Shown here piece by piece: positions 37,401 to 49,400 of a DNA stretch of 64,000 nt. Under the pieces are notes generated by a model that did not search any database, was not told the origin of the DNA, and was given only the letters and a program-made list of their open reading frames with translations. Positions within the stretch are counted from its first letter, which is position 1. Each line of letters starts with the position of its first letter. The DNA is from Onthophagus taurus (taxonomy: Eukaryota; Arthropoda; Insecta; Coleoptera; Scarabaeidae): assembly GCF_036711975.1 (NCBI RefSeq), contig NC_091967.1:11036001-11100000 (forward strand), read 5' to 3'. Position numbers and translations under genes: made by a program.

Positions 37401-40400
37401 TTTTACAGCGATAGATTTTTATTGAACTAAAAGTAGAATTCAAAGTAATTTTTTTTGTATCAACCTAAAAATGCTATACAATTGCGTTAGCTCGTGTTTA
37501 TACAAAACAATTTATGACTATCATTCATTATGCACATTATCTCTCCACACTTGTCAAAAACATTTGACATACGACGCCGTCGATAAATGACGGACGGACA
37601 GACATGGTGGAACGATTTAAAGTGGCTCATGATGAGAGATACAAAGCAACGCAAACGACATGAGCGTTCGATTTCCAGTTTGCAGTTGCCGCTGTGGTTG
37701 CGGTGCGTATCGTGTGACACATCTCGCCACTTAATCTGAACGCTTGGCCCCAGTGAAAGGGGGCGCTTGGAAACACATTGATCCGATAAACTAGCGCGTA
37801 TAGAGAGGTTGTGAGGAATGTGGTGGAAAATGAGAGACCATTCGTCACCGGCCCAATGGGATGTGTACAGGTGCGCGCCATTTATGGGCTGCTGCTCTCC
37901 AGTTTTACCACCCTAGCGTACAAGGAGAATTCCCTTTTACACGGTTTACCCTTAGGCAAGCAAGATCTCCCTGCATGTATTATGTTATATTCTATAAAAG
38001 TCTTCACAGTTGTTATTATTTATTTCATACACGATTTTTTTGAAATTTTCTTTAATGTAGTTGATGAACAAAGAGGTTCTCGTAATAGTTTATCGTCTTG
38101 GGGGATCGCCGTTGACGTGTCGAGTTGTCCAAGTTGAGCGACGGCATTATTGACTTCTTGCCCGAGGGCGTGCACGCGCTTCTCCATGGGTCATTATAAG
38201 GAAATATAATGGGGATACGGGAGAACGACAACGACATCAGATTCGCGTTAGCTGCTTTAAATATGATAAAGGCTGGCGGTGACGCGTCAACCATCGAAGA
38301 AGCGGGTTTCCGCCCCGAAACAATGGAGCCGTTAATTAAGATTTCTTTCGACGACGTCCGGACGAGGGGTAAAGAAAACGGGATTAAAGGAGTAGTTTTG
38401 TACGAAACCCACGTAGACTTACGACTTTGTCGTCGTTAGATGCGAACCTAAACTTGAGTTTTTTTTTCTATTTTAAATTTCTAACACGAATTAATCTAAA
38501 ATCGAATTAAATCAGATTTTAAATTAATTATTAAAATCTCTTTTCAAATAATTCAAAAAGAAATTTGATTTCTTTGTAAAGGCCACAATTTAACATTCAC
38601 CTCTCAACCACGTCTCGACTACTAAAAGGGCGCGTTCTTTTTCCCAGTTGCTCTCAGCCTTAAATGCATTACACTAGACGGTTAATTGAAAATCCACTTT
38701 GTGTTGTTGAAGTTGAAGGCTGCCGGTTCGCCGTCTTGAGCGTGGATTCGTAATCAACGATACAATTTCCACATTTTTAAATCTAATTTTAATGTAATGA
38801 GCGAAACGAGAGCGCAGGGGGAAGTCGACGTCGCTCTCTTTTTTTTTGGACCGGAAAAGCCGGCACGTAGAGTATAGGGAAAGAATGCTAATTAATTATT
38901 CCGAGACGCTGAGCCGCCGAGAGTGATTAGCATTCCGAGGTCTTCTGAGGTTTCGAATCACCATCTAATGTATACAAATAGGGGTGGGGGAGTGCCACAG
39001 TTGGATGAAAAAAAAGGCACGTCTCCTGGTTTTTCCCCCTTCTTCAAGAGATTTCCCGTCCTTCAGCGATTTCCAGTAGAGAGATATCCAAACGCCGGGG
39101 ATGGAACCAATTAATACACCCCCGGGGAAACAGAGGAAAATGATTTATTATTATTTGGCGGAAGAAGGGAAAAAATGTGGCGACGATCATTTGATATATG
39201 GCGGTATTATTTTTCGATTTTTTTTGCTAGTTAATTGTTAACGGTTTAACTTAAAGACTTCCCTTTTTATGGATGTTTTATAAAGTTGTTTAAACATTTC
39301 GATATAGCGTTTCTTATAATCCATACTTTACAGCCTACGTTATCATGGTAATACCAAAAGTTTTCAACTCCAGTTATGGGTTTAATGATGTGCCGTTATC
39401 GCCTGTAAACATTCATAACGTGTGTCAAAGAATAAACTTTCCCTTAACTTTTGAGCGATATGAAATTCTCGTTGAACTCGATATTATTATCATATCTATC
39501 TCCTTTCATATTCATGGAAAATATTTAATATGAATAAGATCATAATATTGACTTTGTTAATATATGTTTTGGAATAAATATTTCTGTGATTTTACAATAA
39601 TTCGAATCAGAATTCCCCAAAGGTTTAGAAAAATAGTTGTAGATCTAGAAATGGAACATTCCCCTGACAATTTATCGTCGTAAAAATATTGGAGAATCGG
39701 AGTGACCAACTACTCCCATGGGTATACTCCATCTTCAAAAAAAAGACGAATGCTTTTTAAATGCATTTGGCTACAGATCCATCAATAACCAGGTGTATTT
39801 ATTTGAGGTTGCAAGGTTTTTCTTTGTTATCTAACCTTCACATGAATAAATCAATCAAGATGTTTTCATTTGAAAGCAATTAACATGTACCCGACCCAAT
39901 CTGACATAAAATTAATGAAGCAGCATGTTTCGTGTAGCTTTGTGATTGAAAGATCACGCTAGCTGAGTTTTACAAAAATATGCCTAGAAAAATCAATAAT
40001 TTAAAACTTTACACCTTGCATTATCAATAAATTATTTACTGAAAAGATGATTTTTGTTACAAATTTAAAATCCGGGGGAACCAAAAAAAATTGACTAAAT
40101 TTCCGGAAATTCCATTCTCCACTCCTGAATCGCAGTAATGAAATAATCCCGACGAAAGAAAGTGGGGTCCCCCATTTGTTCGATTTTAATGATTTCAGAA
40201 ACAGCTTCCTGCAAATTCAATTTCTCCCAAAATGATGATGTCGGTGCATTTAAATCTTTTATTATTTTTTAATATACTTTTTATTAAATCGTTCGTATTT
40301 TTTTCATGTTAGATTCATCGGTAGATATCTTGCTTGGGGCTTTATCGTGCGGTCGAGGTTTTACATGAAACGTATCTTCAATGAAAACGCCATGTACAAT

Positions 40401-43400
40401 GCAGTCGTGTAAAGGGCATTTTTCTTTTTGAAATGCCATTCATCAGCCTTTGCATGACAACGTTCAGTTGAATAACTGCGAACGTTCATCGTTCCCGTCA
40501 GCACAGGACTGATGAATGCACGCCGCCACGTCCGTTTTCGGTCGAAACTGGAACGAAAACCTTCCACAGTTGCGTTTTTGTTGTTTACTCTCCCCCATCT
40601 CCCATTTAGCGGTACAGCGGTAGCAGCATTCCCTTCTGTTTGCTAGTGCATGTTGTCCGGTCACTAAAGCTGCGCTTCGCTACCTTTGTGCATCTCTCCG
40701 AGTTTTTTTTTTCAAGCCAAGCACAAAAACAAAAACACCCATCGCGTACATGACGCATTTTGTCCATTCCACCCTTTATGAATATTATCTTGTCCATTGG
40801 CATTGTGATCGGTCCGCCAAAGAGGATTACTTTTGAATTGAGATTGTAACCACCCCCGCGGTTGGGACGTTGACGATAACATTTTATACGCTACTTTTGT
40901 ACTTTTCGTGTCAGGTGTTCCAGATTACACGTGCGCTACACGCTACTCAAAAATCTCATTCATCTTCACGCCCAACGAAGCGTGATTGATGTTTTTCAAA
41001 TTGTATTATGTAGAACCATTGAACATATAAAGCTACTAAAGTTATATTAACAAAACAAAAAGGTTTCATGAAAAATATTTTTCCAACAGTTTATAATCTG
41101 CGCAGAAAATCCCACTGCTACTCACAATACAATCTGTATCTTAACAAAAAGGATCCCAAATAACTTTAAATATTAAAGAAACAGTGATTTCGTTAAATTT
41201 CATACGAGAATACATTTGTTGCAAGTTGCTCTTGGATTACATCAATTCAAAATTATGGCTTTATACTCTACAGTGTGTTAATTAATTATTGTACCCGATG
41301 TCATCATTGTAAGTATGCAACCAATATCACAGTACTTTTATTGCAATACGCGATTTGCGTATGATGCGTATTGCACTGTGATATTGGTTGCATACTTGCA
41401 ATGGTGACGTCGGGTACGATAATTAATTAACACACTGATCTTCTACAATAAAGCAATTGGTGAGACTTGATTCTACCTGTTTTTACGAGAAATAGATACA
41501 CTATTATGAAATATGCTACCATACGTTAGATCGATGTTATTCTTGTTACATTTTGCCTTAAGAATTAGTCTTTTCCAAGAACCAATTAACCCAAAATCAA
41601 CCTTTTCAATCTATGGATATGGAAACAAAAGTGATACCCAATTAAAATGTTTAATACGATATTTGAAAGCATGATTTAAGCTAGGAATTATTTCCACATG
41701 GTGGTTAATGTCGAGGGATTGTGAAATATCCCATAGGCGGTGTAAAGATAGCGGGAAATGAACGTATTTGGACAAGTTTATTCGAACGTTCTTGAGTAAC
41801 TTTTACAGAATTCACCTGCTAGCATTACAATGACCAGCTTGGAAGTCGAAGGGAAGTGTTTACAAAAGTTGGATTGGGTTGAGTAAGAATGTATACTAGA
41901 AGATGAAGATAACGTTAAAATGCGAACAGAAAATTCAGAAAGTGAACACTAAATCTGGAATGGCGAAACTGAATTATCAAGAGAAGCAATTTTTTCTCGT
42001 TTAATAGTGTCTAAATAAAAAAGTATATATATTTTTATTTGCTAAAACAACACAACAAGACAATTTCACAAAGTAGTAAATGATCCAGGCTTCAACAGAA
42101 CAATGAAAAAATATAATCTTTAATCTAAATTTATTGTCGAATATTTTTTGTCGTACTAAAACTGTACAACTATCGTTAATGTACGAGCATGGAATTTACA
42201 GAGTTGTAGGGGTGGAATGGTTAGGTCATTAGGAGGTGTCCTGGGTCCCACGATTCGTAAGGGGTGGTGAAACGTGTCTCGTGCACGTAGCTTTAACCCT
42301 GAATTCCGTTTCGTGCACTACCACTACTACAGCCCTTAATCGATGTAGGCTTCGTATAATTTCGCAGAAACGGGTATGATTGATAATCAATATAAACGAC
42401 ATATTAATGCCGAGTTTTCCGCACCTAGGATTTAGGCACAAATTACCCGGTTACGACGTTTATACGCGGGGGAGACTCGCGAAGCAGACACGAGTAATTG
42501 GATTTGCTCACTGAATCATTTCCTACCGTTTCATGCATAATTTCCACTTAGGGGTATCCATGTTGTGCGTTCTCTTAACATTAATCTTCATTTTCATTAA
42601 ATTAAAAAAAAAGGAACAATACTCAAGTGAATCTATTAGAGAATTAAGCGGCATTCGCCCGACAATGATCCACCCCCGAAACCCAAAATTTATATTTTTT
42701 AATGGAGATTTAATTTCCCGGGGACCGTTCTCCGGAGCTTTCTCTGGGATAAGGTCCCTGGTTGTCTCGTCCTGCGATGTCGGTAAGCGGCCGTCTCCTT
42801 TGCCTCATCTACATATGTTCTCGTCAGCTGCGCTTTGTTTCTGAAAGGGGCTTATTACGGATGCAAAATTTCCCATTCATATTCAAAATTTTATATCCCA
42901 GTTTTACCACTAATTTATTCAGCTTTGGAGGGAAAGAATGCCTTACCGCTCTCTTGCTCTCGCGTTAACTACGCCACTGAAATTGTTTCGTCACCATCTT
43001 CAATTTCATCTATACAGAAAACTCTTATTCATACTACTTAAGATAATAATTTTCTAATTTTTTAAATGTTATTATACGACGTACAGCTAAACCCGAAACT
43101 TTCTACTTCTAGGTCTAGTGTTAGTTCTAGTTTTAGCTCAATGAAGAATATACAACACCATTGCAAGTATGCAACCAATATCACAGTATACGGGATTTGT
43201 ACGCGATTTGCATATTGCAATACCAATACTGTGATGTTGGTTGCATACTTGCAATGATGACGTCGGGTACGATAATTAATTAACACACTGTACATAAACT
43301 CCAACATTAGAACTAATCATAGACCTAGGACTAAAGACATTCGGGTGTAGCCGTGCGTTTCTTAAAACGGCTAAGCCTGAATGTTTCTAGTTCTAGGTCT

Positions 43401-46400
43401 AGTGTTAGTTCTACTTTTGCACTAGAACTAACACAAGACCTAGAACTAGAATCATTCGGGTTTAGCCGTCTTGCGAGACGTGCGGCTAAACCCGAATGAT
43501 TCTAGTTGTAGGTCTAGTGTTTGTTCTACTTGTAGTTTAATAAAAATATTCAACAATCTAGCGCTGAATAACAATTAAAACTAAAACTACCCGTGCTTGT
43601 ATAACATCGTAACTCTGCAAATATCCCGAGTTTCTAATTTTAGATGTAATATCGAATCGATGAAGTGTAGATAGTGCATCATCTAACCTGCACAGAATAC
43701 AGTGACAGTTAATCCAACGAAATCATGCGACGACAGGTTACTAATAACATAACGCTGTCGCCTGAGGTGACGGATTGCGAACCCATCCGGCCCTGTGATT
43801 GATGGCGTCACGTGACTTCCGATACACGATGACCACCTGTTGGATGATCACATATACTCACTTTACACAATTTATAGGTGTGGCAAAACCTATAAAAAAT
43901 ATCATAAAAAGTTAATTTTTTTTTATAATAACTAGATTTGATTGGATATTTTTATGATCGTTTAAGAGTTTACGTCGTAAGAAGTCACTCAATATTCTCA
44001 CCTAATTACGTAAATTGATCGTTCAATTCCTGAAAAAAATTCGCTTGTTAACTTTATTAAATGCGACGTCGGCGACGCGTCGTCTGCGTCAATAACGAAC
44101 AGGAAGCAGATGAAGAAAACTTTTAATGGTTTATCCGAATGGTTATAAATAACAACTCTTATAAGAAAAAAATGTACAACATTCAATGTTATTCTATAAA
44201 TTAATCATTTTCTTACTAAAAAATATTGAAATTTAATTTAAATTTATTTCGAAATCTGTCAGTTACAGATAGAAGATGGGGACAAATCCGCGCAGATTTC
44301 TTATTTCACTCGCGTCTCCGCCATAATAAATTGAATAGATATGCGGAAGTGGTGGTGAGAAATCGTCTCTCTTAGGTCGTATTAGCCTGCGTTCCCCTTT
44401 TTCGCGGGGTATAGGTGCAGGTGTCGGCGTGTGTAATCCGGATCGAGACGCTTTTCGAAGGGGGGGCGCGCTGACTATCGCCTCGGGGTTGGCATCCTTC
44501 TGCTCCGTATTACAAGGAGCACGATCGAACCCTACAAGAAAAATCTCCACCGGTAATGCGATGCTACGTTAAGACAGATGAGAGAAGGATGTCATGGTCG
44601 GATCCGGTTTTGGCTTACGAACGATGGGTGCCAGATAAAAATACCGGAAGCTTCAAGACTTTGAATGATAACTTAAAACGATGAAAATGGTTTAAATTCT
44701 TATTTGTATTTAGTACAGAATGTGCCAAAAAACGAGAAAAAATATGGGTTGGGTTATATTTCGTTCTGGCGAGTTGAGATAGTGACGCAATGAACATATT
44801 GATACTACAAAACAAAGTACTATTTGAAAAGATAATTTGTTAACAATACCAACCTCACATTTTGAAGAATGATCAATAACATTTTTGGTTTCTCTGTATA
44901 TTTTTTAATATACTTTTAAATTTATGCTAGATTTGTTCTCATCAACTGCAATCTGTCTGCAATCTGCAAAGCTGTCTTGTACGTTTTCAGTAGACACACC
45001 TAAAGGTCAACTAGTTGATGCCAGAAATAATATCTTACAAACAAACGTTAGAAATTCGGGGGAAAGGAAAGATGAAAATTGATGGAATGGACGACTTTGG
45101 AGCTTAGTCATGTCAATAAAGAAGGAGTACAGACAATGTAGGAGATAGAGACTGCTTAGTATCAAAAGAGAACACGAGAAGAAGATTAAGGTAGTGATGT
45201 TGCGGGAATTTGCAGAAGAATTAATATAAAAATATAGAAAAATGCCAAACTGGAATTAACAGGTGTATACATTAAATATAAGGCAGAAATGAAAAAATAT
45301 CAACTAAAATCTCAATAAGCAATTGGAAGAAATATTTTATCAGGCTGTTGGCAGATAGGGAAGGAAGGCAAGTGTAATGGTGGATTTGGAGGAAAAATAA
45401 CACTTAGAAAAGTAGAGGTTCAAGAGAGAAGAGAAGATGGAGCTATAGTGGCATGGTTGGAAGCAATAGAAGTAGTGAATGGAAAGGTTTCAGAATGAAT
45501 GGAGGTTAGGAATGAAACATTTGGTTGGCTGGAAATTGGGTTGAGTTGGAACAAAATAGTTTTATACCTTTTTCATTGATTTGAACATCGCATTTAACCC
45601 GGTGAATGGAGGAAAGCTGTAGGAAGAGATGAGAAACTATAAAAATTCCTGCTACAAAAGCTATTTTTGACCTACGTTTCCCAATATGCATGGTTTCAAT
45701 ATCGCATGAAAACCCGCTTAGGGATTGATAAAAGAGATAAAAACCACATTTATAAAACCAACTGATTGTTCTGCAATTCTGCCACTGATTGTTCTGATGA
45801 TCAATTTTATGCAGCGTTGGAAGCCAAGCAAGACGAAAACTTGAAATTGCTAAGGGAGTCTGTTTACGATATATGACGAAACTAATCTACAACTCCACTT
45901 TCTTACCTGAAGTACAGAATAAGGATTAGAGGGATTTGAAAAAGTTGCAGTTCATTGTTAGGAACTGAGATATGTCCTAAATGTTTTTAAATTCTTTTTA
46001 AGTTATTCAAAAGTTTCGCTAATAATGAAATTAGTATTCATTTTCTCTTGAATATTAAATCATTATTTGTATCAATTTTGTTTTATACATATAGAATTTT
46101 AGAGGGTTCTTGTTAGCAATATTCTTGTTGCTAGAGAAATTGTATTCTGAGGGTCAGCGAGCAAGGTCCTCAGGGGTTGAAACGTCCCGTGTGTGCGAGT
46201 TGTCTTCATCAGCTTGTCTGCTACATTAGCAGCAGCGGCCGGCGGAATCCGGCTGGGTTGTAGCAGCGTGAGAGCAAAAGGAAAAGGAAGAGAAACACCA
46301 CCCTAGTATCCCTAGCCCGCGTTCCATCACAATTTGCTGGGACGTTCGCGCGGTGGGACAAATCGAACATTACGGGACCTAGAAACCGTAGACCGCAGAC

Positions 46401-49400
46401 ACGCGAACTAGCAGTTAAGGCCCGTGGGGATGCCGAAACGCTCGTCGTCGCGACGCTCCTCCTTTCGGCACAAGAAGACAATGCGACGATGGTTGCGTTA
46501 AAACAGCTAGGTGATACCAGCATTAAGATTTTAAAGTGGTTAAAAAAATATTATAAAAAAAAGTAATGTATTTTCCCATTTGGATTCATGTTTATTTAGT
46601 GACGATAATTTGTGTGATAAAATATTAACGATCAACAGTGGGACATTAAAAGGGTTTTGGTACGGTATGTGTTGAAAGTAATCGAAAGCTATTAATTCAT
46701 GGAACACTGCCTGTTCAATAGCTATCTGACGGTGCCGAATCCACGTTTACCAGGGTTCGCGTTTGTGCTGGGGTAATAATGAGGAACTCGCGTGCCACAG
46801 GTGTCGGATCTAATGACACTGTCACCCCCTCTTTACTTTTATTCTTTAGCCGTTCCAATCAATATGATGATCTACATGATAACCTAGGTGATGAATCTTT
46901 TATTATGTACTACCACATTATCTCAAAATTAAGATTGAAAATAAGACTAAAATAATTATGAGACAATTAACTCACCTTGCTCATTGCCTTACTAGTAGAA
47001 GGTCGACTTGTTACAGTAAGATCTGAAAAAGATAAAATAGAACAATAATTTTTTTTTGGTTTCCTTCAGACCCTAACATCCAGTTTGGCAAATTAAAGCC
47101 ATCAATATTGGGTGGCGGGGTGAGTCTAAATTAAGAAATTTTAGCTGGCAGCTTAGGCGTTTCACGTAGGTGGTAGCACTGAAATCGCAAATCGTCGTCG
47201 ACTGCTCGTTAGTTATGCACGAGCGATCGGCAATCTTAGTAGGGCGAACGGTGCGTTTTATTGCCGCCGATCGGAGAGGCACTCCCCCGACACTGAATTA
47301 GGTAAAAGGAAGCAGACGGTGCCCGATAACGCCAAAAAAATAATTAATTACCTTGCCAGGATCGAGGCCTCTCAATTTTTTTTCTTTTTCCCTTGTCCAG
47401 AAGGGGAACGTCAACTTACTCTCCTTTTGAAAAGACTAATAGTCTCGCGGTAAAGCGTCTTTAGATGCCGGTGGGGAAGTTGCAATAAAATATTACGCAC
47501 CGTGTACAATTTGTGCTAGAGGAAGATCGATAAATCCATTATTTCTTTCCTTCTATTTTATACAGGGTGATTTATTAGCTCACCATCAAACTTTGACATA
47601 TGATAGCTAATCCAATTACCAAAAAAAATTTTAATGAACATATGTCCTATTTTAATTATTTAGGAAATTATAACACTTTAAAGTTTTAATTTTTATATCA
47701 TAATTAACTGCAACGTTTTTTTTAAACACATAAATATTACAAATATTGTTCAAAACAGCCTCCTTCTGCTAGAATAAATGCTTCACAACGACGAAGAACA
47801 CTTTAAGTTCTTCAGCCGAATTAAAATGTCTGGTTGATTTCTTATTTCAGTAGCAGCCATTTGTATTGTGTTTAATAACTGTTAACATTTTTTTTTGGTG
47901 ATTGAATTAGTTATCATATCGCACCGCGGCAAGAACAGTGACATAACTCAAAAATGCAGTATTTGGGAAATAACAAATAAGAGAAAACCATAAAACTTAA
48001 ATTGCAATAGTATAAGTTTCTGTTAAATTTCAGGTAAGTATTTTTGGCAGTAAATTCTATTATATTCTAAAGAATAATATTAAGGATATGTAAATCAACT
48101 TTTGTTGGATTTTGTGGTGTTACCAGGTCAAAACAGGTGAAGTGTCTGAGTTATGTCACTTTTCTTGCTTCTTCAAAATCTTTTTTTTGTTGTGACCTAT
48201 CTATCAAGTATCACTTATGTCACATTTCAAACCTAAATTATAATATTTATTTAGCTTAATTAACCTCAGATTAGACTACTTATAATAAAAAAATAAGAAA
48301 TTAACTGTTTTATTAGCTTATTTAAACTACAAATATTAAATGAACGTAAAGTAATTAGTAAACAATTTACATAAACATCGATTCATAAATGGGCTTATAC
48401 AATGTAGGAATACATTTTATCGAGATAAGGTATTTAATATGAGCCTGCTTTGTAGCAGAGATTTCAATTTTTTTTTTGTATGCCGAAACGTATTTTATTG
48501 TAGAGATGCTCTCTTGCCTTCTCTTGGTTTTATTATTTACATTGATTTGCGCATATTCTTTTTGTTTGTACGTAGTTTTCACAAAAAGAATGCCGGGGTC
48601 AGTCTTCTGCACTTTAATTACTTTTATGTCGGATATTTTTATCTGTTCGTTGTTTGATGTTTTGCTGTAGTTTGACCCTACCTGTTCAGAGAGCTGTTTC
48701 AAATCTACAAAATCCTCATAACCCAATTCTGTTACTTTATACTGATTTCCTGTTTTTCTCGCAGACCGAATTAATCTGACATAATCTGTGGGAATATAGA
48801 TGTTGCCCGATTTCAGAGCTCGTTTAATTGACTTCTCTATGACAGAATGCACATTGTCCCCTTCATTTTGTGTGTGACCCCTGATAAGAAATTTGTGCGT
48901 GATCGATTTGATTTTCAATTGTTGCACAGCGTACAGGTACATTGCCATTATAAATTTGTTCTTTTGCTGGCCGCAACAATTATTCGAGTAGAGTACAATT
49001 TCAAGGTTATCGTCGTTTTTAGTGTTAGCTTTTTCTTCTAAGTATTTCAGAACGCTAGAGCCAATTTCTATGGCACCCCGATTTCCTTGACATTCATGCC
49101 AAAAAAAGCACTTGACGTAATCTGACTGAAGTTCGTTTACAGTTAAGTTGTAGCTGTTGATTTTGCTTTTATAATAAAAGGCATTCGTATCCCCTTTTGG
49201 TGCTGGGAGCACAGCTTGAAGATCATAAGTGGCGACTATAATTTTTCCTTCGCTTTCTTTTGCTTTCTTTTTATCCTCTTCTTTCTCTGCTCTTGACAAA
49301 ACTTTCTCCTTTAAATGTTTATCGTATTTTTCTTGTATCGCTTTTTTTTCTTCTTTACTTGAGTTGCATAGGTTCCATACCAAGCCTAAAACAAACAAGT

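Noticed and set aside
44263..44550. Minus-strand frame preceded by an acceptor-like TTTTTCTTGTAG
   Set aside because: No donor or phase-compatible join to the MYT1 exons on either side was found, and the composition is that of a GC-rich island.
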